NCBI GenBank assembly: GCA_964453265.1
Contig: CAYVNU010000003.1
Span: 1-64,000 of the forward strand
DNA length: 64,000 nucleotides
DNA from: CAYVNU01 sp964453265
GTDB taxonomy: Bacteria > Patescibacteriota > Doudnabacteria > UBA920
Direction: 5' to 3'
A model generated the notes under the pieces. It was not told the DNA's origin. It was given only the letters and a program-made list of their open reading frames with translations, and searched no databases. This document shows, piece by piece, positions 57,852 through 64,000 of the stretch. How positions within the stretch are numbered: position 1 is the first letter of the stretch; every line of letters begins with the position of its first letter. A program made the position numbers and the translations under genes.

Positions 57852-60422
57852 TTAGTTAGAATTATTAACAGGTCCAAAATTTACATTTACGCTTGTGTCT
57901 GCGCTTTTACCTAAAACATCCACTGCTTTAACGGCAATGGTGTGTGGGCCAGCAGAATATTTATTATAGATGCTAAAAAAATATGGTTGGCTTGCAAGGC
58001 TTGCAACAACACTTCCGTCTATGTAAACATCAACTCGAGAAATTGAATTTTTCCCCGCAGCTGAAACATTTATATTAAAAGGTGAGGAGAGTATATTGGA
58101 ATCTTCTAAAGGTTCTAGAATGCTAACGCTGGGATTTTCTGAATTGTTGTCCGGCGGCAGGGGTTGCCCCAGACCTTGTGGGTATTTATAACCGTTTGCA
58201 AGAGCCCAGGCAATTACGGCGTTTTCCCATGCAGGCAGCTCTGGTTTTTCACTATGGAGCACTGTAAGTTTTTCATAAATAATTTGATTTGGTGGAGTTA
58301 AATTGGTGGCAGGTTGGTTGGTAAACGAATCTATTGCTGCTACTTGGTGTACAGTGTCTGTTTCTGTGGGTACGGAATAATCGGCAAAAATCTCGTCTTT
58401 GGTAGAAGGTGTATTGGTACTCGGCAGTTTACCGGAAAGCTCGTCGACAGTAATATGTTTAATTCCAATAGGTTGAAAAAAATCTTCAGCCGGTTTGTCT
58501 TTTAAAGCTTTTTCCATGAACTCGTGCCAGATGGGCGCGGCGACCAAAACTCCGTCAGCTCCTTTTTTTAAATAGGTTCCGTCATTGTTGCCTGTCCAAA
58601 CCCCTGCGGCTAAAGAAGGGGTAAAACCCAAAGTCCATCCGTCGTGCCACTTTTGAGTTGTGCCGGTTTTTGCCGCGACTTTTCTCCCTGGTAAAATTAA
58701 CGGGGAGTTAGAACCAAAAACGTAAGTTCTTGCCGCATTATCTGTCATAATGCTGGTTAGTAAAAAAACTGCCTGCGGGTCTAAAACTGTTTGCGGGTTT
58801 TCTTTGTATTCTTCTAAAATTTTACCGGCTGAATCTTCTATTTTTAGAATGGCGGTTTTTTCGTTTTTTACTCCTCCATTGGCAAGTGTGGAGTAAGCGG
58901 CTACGTGGTCGAGAAGTCTTACTTCACAACCCCCCAATACCAATGAAAGTCCGCAGTCGGAAAGCGGGCTGGTTATGCCTAGGTTGCGAGCGGTTTGTAC
59001 CGCGTTATCTACCCCGACTAGTGCTAAAGTTTTTACAGCGGGTATGTTTAAAGAGCCGGCTAAGGCTGAGCGCATGGAAATCGGCCCTCTTTCTTTGCCG
59101 TCGTAATCTTGGGGTATGTAGTCTTTGTCTCCGTATTTGCCAAAGTTTGTTGTAACGTCCAGTAACATTGTGGCGGGCGCGTATTTAAAGTCTTTGCCAA
59201 AAGCGGTTACGTAAACGTAAGGTTTAAAACTGCTGCCTGGTTGGCGTTCGGAAATTGCCACGTTTACATTAGGTTCAAATAGGCAGTTTTTGCCCGGGGT
59301 ACAGCCTTCAGGCTGGGATGTGCCAAAGTAGTCTTTACTGCCGACTAAGGCTAAAATTTGGCCCGTTTTTGGGTCTATGGCAACTAGACTGGCATTGTTG
59401 GCATTGTATTTTTTCCCGTTTTTTTCAACGCCGGTTTTTACGGCTTCTTCAGCAATTTTTTGTAAGGCCGGATCTAATGTCGTATAAACTTTTAACCCGC
59501 CTTCTTGCAAGGTTTTTTCTCCGAATTTTTGGGCCAAGTAATCTTGCACCATAAAAACAAAATGTGGTGCGGTAATTGCTGTTCTGGTTTTAGTAAATTC
59601 AACTTTTTCTTCTTTGGCTTTTTTTTCTTGTTCAGCGTTAATGTAACCTTGTTCGCGCATTAAAGAAAGTATATGGTCTTTTCTGCCGTCTAAAATTTTA
59701 CGATTCGGACCAAGTGGGTTATAGCGGCTGGGTGACTGGGGTAAAGCGGCTAAATAGGCGCTTTGCGCTAAGGTTAAATCTTTAGCATCTTTATTAAAAT
59801 AACTTTGTGCCGCGGCTTCAATGCCATAAGCATTTCTGCCGTAGGGAATTTCATTTAAATAAAGTTTTAAAATATCATTTTTAGAAAATTTTGCTTCAAG
59901 GCTCAAAGACAAAATAGCTTCGCGGATTTTACGGTCAAAGCTTTTGTCGTTATTTAAAATAGCATTTTTTACAAATTGCTGGGTTAGAGTGCTACCGCCG
60001 CCGCCGGAAGGGCCTAAGTTTACAGCATACCGAAATATAGAACGGAAGATTCCTTTAAAATATAGTCCGTGGTGGTTGTAAAAATCTTTATCTTCAATGG
60101 CTATGGTGGCGTGTTGTAAGTCGGGAGAAATTTGATCTAAGTTTACCAGCGTGCGTTTTGCTTCTCCATGAATTTCATAAAGCAGACTGTTGTCGCGCGC
60201 GTAAATTTTTGTGCTTTCTGCAACTTTTCTTTCCAGCAGTTTGTTTGGGTCAGGCAGGTCTTTGGCATAATAGGCAAAAGTCAGGGCAATAAAAATTAGG
60301 CCAACCGCGAATATTCGAAAAAACCAAGTTAAAAGATTTTTTCTTTTCCAGTTAAATTTAAAAGACAATCTCTTTTTTAAAGAGCTCTTATTGTCCTTGT
60401 TTTTATAGTTATATATGCGCAT
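57852..60422 (-). CDS. Penicillin-binding protein 1A (transglycosylase/transpeptidase)
   Basis: An 856-aa class A PBP. A membrane anchor lies near 30-50. The glycosyltransferase domain carries IEDKDFYNHHG (catalytic Glu near 88) and GGSTLTQQFVKN (near 143). The transpeptidase carries SSFK (near 398, catalytic Ser), SLN (near 460) and KTGT (near 588). After the catalytic domain comes a Pro/Asn-rich linker and an Ig-like C-terminal domain (about 765-850; INVSAAGKNSISRVDVYIDGSVVASLASQPYFF). Together with the Mur ligase and FemAB genes it shows that the organism builds cross-linked peptidoglycan. Confidence 0.96.
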   Translation of the reverse strand: MRIYNYKNKDNKSSLKKRLSFKFNWKRKNLLTWFFRIFAVGLIFIALTFAYYAKDLPDPNKLLERKVAESTKIYARDNSLLYEIHGEAKRTLVNLDQISPDLQHATIAIEDKDFYNHHGLYFKGIFRSIFRYAVNLGPSGGGGSTLTQQFVKNAILNNDKSFDRKIREAILSLSLEAKFSKNDILKLYLNEIPYGRNAYGIEAAAQSYFNKDAKDLTLAQSAYLAALPQSPSRYNPLGPNRKILDGRKDHILSLMREQGYINAEQEKKAKEEKVEFTKTRTAITAPHFVFMVQDYLAQKFGEKTLQEGGLKVYTTLDPALQKIAEEAVKTGVEKNGKKYNANNASLVAIDPKTGQILALVGSKDYFGTSQPEGCTPGKNCLFEPNVNVAISERQPGSSFKPYVYVTAFGKDFKYAPATMLLDVTTNFGKYGDKDYIPQDYDGKERGPISMRSALAGSLNIPAVKTLALVGVDNAVQTARNLGITSPLSDCGLSLVLGGCEVRLLDHVAAYSTLANGGVKNEKTAILKIEDSAGKILEEYKENPQTVLDPQAVFLLTSIMTDNAARTYVFGSNSPLILPGRKVAAKTGTTQKWHDGWTLGFTPSLAAGVWTGNNDGTYLKKGADGVLVAAPIWHEFMEKALKDKPAEDFFQPIGIKHITVDELSGKLPSTNTPSTKDEIFADYSVPTETDTVHQVAAIDSFTNQPATNLTPPNQIIYEKLTVLHSEKPELPAWENAVIAWALANGYKYPQGLGQPLPPDNNSENPSVSILEPLEDSNILSSPFNINVSAAGKNSISRVDVYIDGSVVASLASQPYFFSIYNKYSAGPHTIAVKAVDVLGKSADTSVNVNFGPVNNSN

Positions 60423-60499
60423 AGGCTAATTATAGCGATTTTTCCGAGTTTATAAAAGGTGTTATAATTAGCAGGTAATTATCTATAAATATATAAAAT

Positions 60500-61663
60500 A
60501 TGAGTCAAATAGAAGAAATTTTAACTAGGGGTGTTGAGGAAGTTATAGACAAGGCGCATTTGGAAAGTCTTTTAAAGGGCAAAAAGAAGTTGCGGATTAA
60601 ACTTGGTATAGACCCTACTTCCCCTAACATTCACATTGGTAGGGCTGTGGTTTTGTGGAAACTTAGAGCTTTTCAGGAGCTGGGGCATAAAGTGGTTTTT
60701 ATAGTGGGTGATTTTACAGGCCTAATTGGCGACACTTCAGACAAAGAGTCAGAGCGGCCTATGTTAGATGAAAAAACTATTAAAGCAAATTTAAAAAGTT
60801 ATTTTGCACAGGCAGCTAAAATTATAGACCCGAAAAAAGCCGAAATGCATTATAACTCCAAGTGGCTTAAGAAACTTGGTTTTGCGGAAATAGGTAAACT
60901 GGCAGACTTGTTTAGTCTGCATGAATTTGAAGCCAGAGAAAATATTGCCCTAAGGCTTAAGGCAGGTAAAAGAGTTTCTTTGCGCGAACTCCTCTACCCT
61001 CTTATGCAAGGCTATGACAGCGTGGCTGTTAAGGCCGATGTAGAACTTGGTGGCACGGACCAAAGGTTTAACTTGCTCGCTGGAAGAACCATTCAGCCGT
61101 TTTACAAGCAGCCGGCTCAAAATATTTTAATGACTGTTTTAATGGAAGGCACGGACGGACGTAAAATGTCTTCTTCGTGGGGCAATACTGTAAATATATC
61201 CGAAGAGCCAAATAATATGTTTGGGAAAATAATGTCTATTCCAGACAGTTTAATAAAAAAATATTTTACTTTAGCCACGCGCGCTCCTTTGCAAGAAATA
61301 GATGAAATTTTAAAACTGCCTAATCCACGCGACCAGAAATTAAAACTCGCAGAAGAAATTACCAAACTTTACCACGGCGAGAAAAAAGCTTTGGCTGCCA
61401 AAGAAGCATTTATAAACCAGTTTTCTAAAGGCGAATTGCCGGAGGAAATAGAAACAAAAAAAATAAAAATTGGTAGCTATAAACTTTCTGAATTAATGGT
61501 TTTAACCGGACAGGTTGCTAGTAAATCGGAAGCGCGTAGACTCATAGAACAAAATGGCGTAAAGGTTAATCAGCAAACTAGTAGCGATGTAGAACTTGTG
61601 CTAGACGGACAAAAAGAATATTTGCTGCAAGTAGGAAAAAGAAAATTTGTAAAAATAAAGTAA
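60500..61663 (+). CDS. tyrS: Tyrosyl-tRNA synthetase
   Basis: A 387-aa TyrRS of the TyrRS-z (short) type. HIGRAVVLWKL (near 45) is the HIGH motif, LGGTDQRFNLLAGR the tyrosine pocket, and GRKMSSSWGN (near 220) the KMSKS loop. The C-terminal S4 domain SELMVLTGQVASKSEARRLIEQNGVKVN binds tRNA. It is transcribed divergently from the PBP gene; a TATAAT at about 60462 may be its -10. Confidence 0.97.
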   Translation: MSQIEEILTRGVEEVIDKAHLESLLKGKKKLRIKLGIDPTSPNIHIGRAVVLWKLRAFQELGHKVVFIVGDFTGLIGDTSDKESERPMLDEKTIKANLKSYFAQAAKIIDPKKAEMHYNSKWLKKLGFAEIGKLADLFSLHEFEARENIALRLKAGKRVSLRELLYPLMQGYDSVAVKADVELGGTDQRFNLLAGRTIQPFYKQPAQNILMTVLMEGTDGRKMSSSWGNTVNISEEPNNMFGKIMSIPDSLIKKYFTLATRAPLQEIDEILKLPNPRDQKLKLAEEITKLYHGEKKALAAKEAFINQFSKGELPEEIETKKIKIGSYKLSELMVLTGQVASKSEARRLIEQNGVKVNQQTSSDVELVLDGQKEYLLQVGKRKFVKIK

Positions 61664-61680
61664 TTGGGACTTACGTAGAC

Positions 61681-61750
61681 AGGTAAATAATAGAGTTCGA
61701 TCCTTCGGCATGCTCAGGGCAGGCTTTTATGGAGAACCTATTATTTACCT
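61681..61750. repeat. Mini-element nested in a palindrome downstream of tyrS
   Basis: AGGTAAATAATAG (61681-61693) and CTATTATTTACCT (61738-61750) are inverted arms. The loop holds GATCCTTCGGCATGCTCAG and GGCAGGC, a different dispersed element. Confidence 0.7.
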
Positions 61751-61831
61751 AAAATAAAAAATATCTTCTCCACAAGGTCGAAGTATATTTTTTAGAGTAA
61801 AGATATTACTTGCTTTAGTTTGGTAAATTAA

Positions 61832-61864
61832 AACCCCCCTGTCGAATGACAAGGGGGTTTTAAA
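61832..61864. terminator. Bidirectional terminator
   Basis: AAAACCCCC-c-TGTC pairs with GACA-a-GGGGGTTTT around GAAT. Confidence 0.9.
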
Positions 61865-61871
61865 ATTTTGC

Positions 61872-61997
61872 TTAAACTATTTCTTCAGAAGGGCTTTCGG
61901 TGCCTGTTTCTTCTTTGTCTTCGTCTGTTGTTTGGGTGTCGTCGCTGGCACTTCCAGCATCCGGCATATTTGCCGGAGGAACATCTTCGTAAAACAT
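61872..61997 (-). CDS. Acidic small protein (41 aa)
   Basis: The frame reads MFYEDVPPANMPDAGSASDD followed by TQTTDEDKEETGTESPSEEIV. It is strongly acidic and probably disordered. GGAGAAAGGAAGAAAGGGAAAAAT lies just before the ATG, a purine-rich ribosome-binding region, and the bidirectional terminator lies just after the stop. I recognise no family. Small acidic tails of this kind are sometimes found alone in reduced genomes, but their role is unknown. Confidence 0.55.
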   Translation of the reverse strand: MFYEDVPPANMPDAGSASDDTQTTDEDKEETGTESPSEEIV

Positions 61998-62057
61998 ATT
62001 TTTCCCTTTCTTCCTTTCTCCTAAAAAGTGAAAGGATGTTAAAGTAGAATTAGTATA

Positions 62058-62603
62058 TCAGCGGATTTTTTTTATGTCCAGGTGTTTTGTAAAAAAGTGG
62101 CCGGCAGACATGGCAATGGCAACCGCATCTGCGGCATCATCGGGTTTGGGCGGACTTTTTAATTTAAAAGTTTTTTGAATAATGTACTGCACTTGTTTTT
62201 TTTCCGCTTTGCCATATCCGCAAATAAAGTTTTTTACTTGGAGCGGGGTAAATTCATAAATCGGAATTTTATGTTTTTCACAAATGTATAAAATCACTCC
62301 CCGAGCTTGGCTTACGCTCATTACTGTTTTTTGATTGGTGGTAAAAAAAAGTTTTTCTATTCCGACTGCTTCGGGCTTATATTTTGCGATTATTTCGGAT
62401 GCATCGTCCGCCAAAATTTTTAACCGCTCTGCGTCAGAAAGTTTTTTGTCCGTAGCAATTACCCCAAAATCAACCAACACAGGTTGGTTTTTTCCGCCAT
62501 AGGCGGATCCGCCCAAATACCCTTTAGGGTTTTTGGCGGAGTTTATTTCAATAATTCCGTAGCCCGTTGTGGCAGTGCCGGGGTCAATGCCGAGAATAAT
62601 CAT
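62058..62603 (-). CDS. ruvC: Crossover junction endodeoxyribonuclease RuvC
   Basis: A 181-aa RuvC. The catalytic acids are visible in ILGIDPGTATTGYG (Asp7), AVGIEKLFF (Glu near 80) and KPDDAADAVAIA (Asp pair near 153-156). It resolves Holliday junctions by symmetric nicks. A segment of about 20 residues (SAKNPKGYLGGSAYGGKNQP, near 23-42) between the first two strands has no counterpart in standard RuvC and comes from two palindromic elements. It overlaps the ASCH gene by 20 bases. Confidence 0.96.
   Translation of the reverse strand: MIILGIDPGTATTGYGIIEINSAKNPKGYLGGSAYGGKNQPVLVDFGVIATDKKLSDAERLKILADDASEIIAKYKPEAVGIEKLFFTTNQKTVMSVSQARGVILYICEKHKIPIYEFTPLQVKNFICGYGKAEKKQVQYIIQKTFKLKSPPKPDDAADAVAIAMSAGHFFTKHLDIKKIR
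62471..62540. repeat. In-frame palindromic elements in ruvC
   Basis: CCGCC-ata-GGCGG (62494-62506) is followed by TCCGCC...GGCGGA enclosing AAATACCC/GGGTTTTT. The next bases (CCAAC/GTTGG near 62472-62487) also form a hairpin. Confidence 0.8.
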
Positions 62604-62952
62604 TTTTTTTAAAATTTATTACTACCACTGGTTCATTATTGTAATTAGGATATAATTTGCTCCAAATGAATGAGGTGTTAGTGGGTGTTATCCCTCTTCC
62701 AAACTTGCTTACGTCTTTGGTTTGGTCTTTCAGATCTTTGAAATTTTTATATGTTTCGATAGCGATAATTATTACTTCAGCCTGCCCTATCGAGCATTCA
62801 AATATTATTTTTTCACCTGGTATAGGTAGAGAAACAAAATCTGCTAAAGGCCTAGCCTCAGCTGTTTTATTTCCCGATAATATTTGTTCAAAAAATTCTT
62901 TTTTTACAAATATTTTTCGTGGTTCTTCAGTTTTTATTTCAAGAGTTTCCAT
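62584..62952 (-). CDS. ASCH-domain protein (PUA-like)
   Basis: A 122-aa protein. KKEFFEQILSGNKTAEARPLADF (near 17-39) is the ASCH signature, with GEKIIFEC and a short C-terminal strand. ASCH domains bind RNA or modified nucleosides, and some cleave N4-acetylcytidine. It is 1 base from yebC (TAATG overlap) and overlaps ruvC, so all three are co-translated. A role in RNA metabolism is likely by fold; the exact substrate is not known. Confidence 0.78.
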   Translation of the reverse strand: METLEIKTEEPRKIFVKKEFFEQILSGNKTAEARPLADFVSLPIPGEKIIFECSIGQAEVIIIAIETYKNFKDLKDQTKDVSKFGRGITPTNTSFIWSKLYPNYNNEPVVVINFKKNDYSRH

Positions 62953-63674
62953 TATAAGTTTGCTGAAGTATGAACTGCAATAACGTCCTCATCCTTCTCC
63001 AGCTCCGCAAATAACGCGTCTACCTTTGGCTTCTGCTCTTCGGTTAAGTCTACGCCCTGCGAAGATTCTTTAATAACATCGGCGCGGGCGATTTTCGCTC
63101 CCGCTTTTAGCAAAGATTCTTTTATTTTTTGCAAGTCTAAAGGTTTGGTATACACCTCTAAACCTTCTTGGCTTTCTCTTACGTCGTCTGCACCTGCGTC
63201 AATAGCCTTTAACTCAATCTCCGATAAGTCATCGCGGTCACGCTCAACTAAAATTTGTCCTTTGGTAGAAAATTGCCAGGCTACACTATTTTGCGCCCCT
63301 ATGCTGCCGCCGTGCTCGGAAAATATGTGGCGAATGTTTTGAAAAGTTCTATTGGTGTTGTCTGTGGCGCATTCAACTAAAAATGCTGTGCCAAAAGGGC
63401 CGTAGCCTTCGTAAACAACTTCGGTTATGCTGCCCGCTCCCCCGCCCGTTGCGGCTTTTATGGCCCTTTCTATGTTGTCATTCGGCATGCCTTGGTCTTT
63501 GGCATAGTCTACGGCGCTTTTAAGTTTAAAATTCACGCCAGGGTCGCCACTACCGCCGCCCTCTTTAACGGCAATGGAAATTTTTTTCCCTAACTTTGAA
63601 TACAAAAGTCCGCGCTTTTGATCAAGCACACCTTTGGTTCTTTTAATTTGTGACCACTTACTATGTCCGGACAT
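62952..63674 (-). CDS. yebC: YebC/PmpR-family protein
   Basis: The start at 63674 gives MSGHSKWSQIKRTKGVLDQKRG, the standard beginning; an earlier start would add ten unconserved residues. The chain of 240 aa has KISIAVKEGGGSGDPGVNFKLKSAVDYAKDQGMPNDNIERAIKAATGG and the C-terminal LTEEQKPKVDALFAELEKDEDV. YebC proteins have been described as transcriptional regulators and, more recently, as factors that ease translation at proline stretches. Beside ruvC this is the usual neighbourhood (yebC-ruvC). Confidence 0.97.
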   Translation of the reverse strand: MSGHSKWSQIKRTKGVLDQKRGLLYSKLGKKISIAVKEGGGSGDPGVNFKLKSAVDYAKDQGMPNDNIERAIKAATGGGAGSITEVVYEGYGPFGTAFLVECATDNTNRTFQNIRHIFSEHGGSIGAQNSVAWQFSTKGQILVERDRDDLSEIELKAIDAGADDVRESQEGLEVYTKPLDLQKIKESLLKAGAKIARADVIKESSQGVDLTEEQKPKVDALFAELEKDEDVIAVHTSANL

Positions 63675-64000
63675 CTTCAGATAAATTTTTAGTTTTTTCC
63701 CCAATCTTTAATTTAGCGAGACTATCACTTACGGTGTCATGACTGACTTTAATATAATAGTCTTCAGCATCAACAATAACATGCATGCCTACATCTAAGA
63801 TCATTACTTTTTTTTCACCGGTTTTTGTATTTATAATTAAAAACCAAGTATCCAAAGGATGCGTTTCTGAAATGCTTAGTGCAATACCGTTTTTTTCGGC
63901 TAATACCAAATCTTTTTCTATGGTCTCACGGATTATATTTATACTTTCTGGGTCATATTCATATTCTTCAGAATTACTTAAATCAAATATTTCAAACCCG
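63661..64000 (-). CDS. Unknown protein, 5' end outside the window
   Basis: The frame is open to the window edge; the visible 112 residues read GFEIFDLSNSEEYEYDPESI...NGIALSISETHPLDTWFLI and end KTKNLSEDVRT. It has beta-strand-like segments (GEKKVMILDVGMHVIVDAEDYYIKVSH) and no membrane helix. A TTG at 63909 could start a shorter form, but the upstream frame continues cleanly. It overlaps yebC by 14 bases. I do not recognise it. Confidence 0.6.
   Translation of the reverse strand, partial: GFEIFDLSNSEEYEYDPESINIIRETIEKDLVLAEKNGIALSISETHPLDTWFLIINTKTGEKKVMILDVGMHVIVDAEDYYIKVSHDTVSDSLAKLKIGEKTKNLSEDVRT

Overview
The window looks like a chromosomal segment of an AT-rich bacterium with a reduced genome, most consistent with the Candidate Phyla Radiation (Patescibacteria, Parcubacteria-like). 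This placement is an inference. It rests on the gene content (type IV pilus ATPase, TrmB-type regulators, VanW and FemAB envelope enzymes, several large single-anchor surface proteins), on tightly packed short operons, on strict TTGACA/TATAAT promoters and some leaderless starts, and on many short repeats that intrude into housekeeping genes. The standard genetic code fits every gene. No rRNA, insertion sequence, prophage or CRISPR array is visible.

Layout. 1-3225 (minus): a small MerR-like HTH gene translationally coupled (TAATG) to a very long secreted repeat protein that runs off the left edge. 3689-12492 (minus): an aminotransferase and rpoC-rpoB. 13007-14687 (plus): an ABC-2 export pair. 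14705-18207 (minus): tsaB, a Mur ligase, a FemAB transferase and ruvA, overlapping or closely spaced. 18334-18987 (plus): an apparently noncoding, promoter-to-terminator unit of about 620 nt, densely folded, with a tRNA-like domain near its 3' end. 19330-21393: uvrB. 21450-24910: a TrmB regulator facing away from a GC-shifted histidine-phosphatase-like gene, a stand-alone phosphohistidine swivel domain and an unknown 374-aa protein. 25002-25870: a GC-rich unit whose 226-codon frame is a chain of about 19 consecutive hairpins. 25985-30984: rpsT, a frameshifted four-helix-bundle gene, RhuM-Fic and polA. 31063-40490: a polytopic membrane protein, two SLH surface proteins, pilB/gspE and a degenerate DHH protein. 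40558-45209: tsaE, VanW, ruvB, two small membrane proteins and manC. 45231-49288: a toxin-antitoxin module, a methyltransferase, a purine permease, a small membrane protein and a second TrmB regulator. 49368-56634: the replication-origin neighbourhood (rsmE, DUF721, recF, dnaN, dnaA | rpmH, rnpA, yidD, yidC, jag). 56662-64000: a ligase-like polymerase, PBP1A, tyrS, ruvC, an ASCH protein, yebC and a partial gene.

How the genes work together. Information-processing genes dominate (transcription core, replication initiation and clamp, Pol I, UvrB, all three Ruv genes in three separate places). A second theme is the cell envelope: peptidoglycan synthesis and bridging (Mur ligase, FemAB, PBP1A, VanW), export (YidC, ABC-2), surface proteins (three large ones) and glycan building (ManC, O-antigen-ligase-like protein).

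The main candidates for undescribed biology are: (1) the 620-nt structured RNA at 18363-18987; (2) the hairpin-chain gene at 25037-25870; (3) the phosphatase-like/phospho-His/unknown-protein cluster at 22460-24910; and (4) palindromic and tandem 'word' repeats inserted in frame in polA, ruvC, the Mur ligase, FemAB and ruvA.
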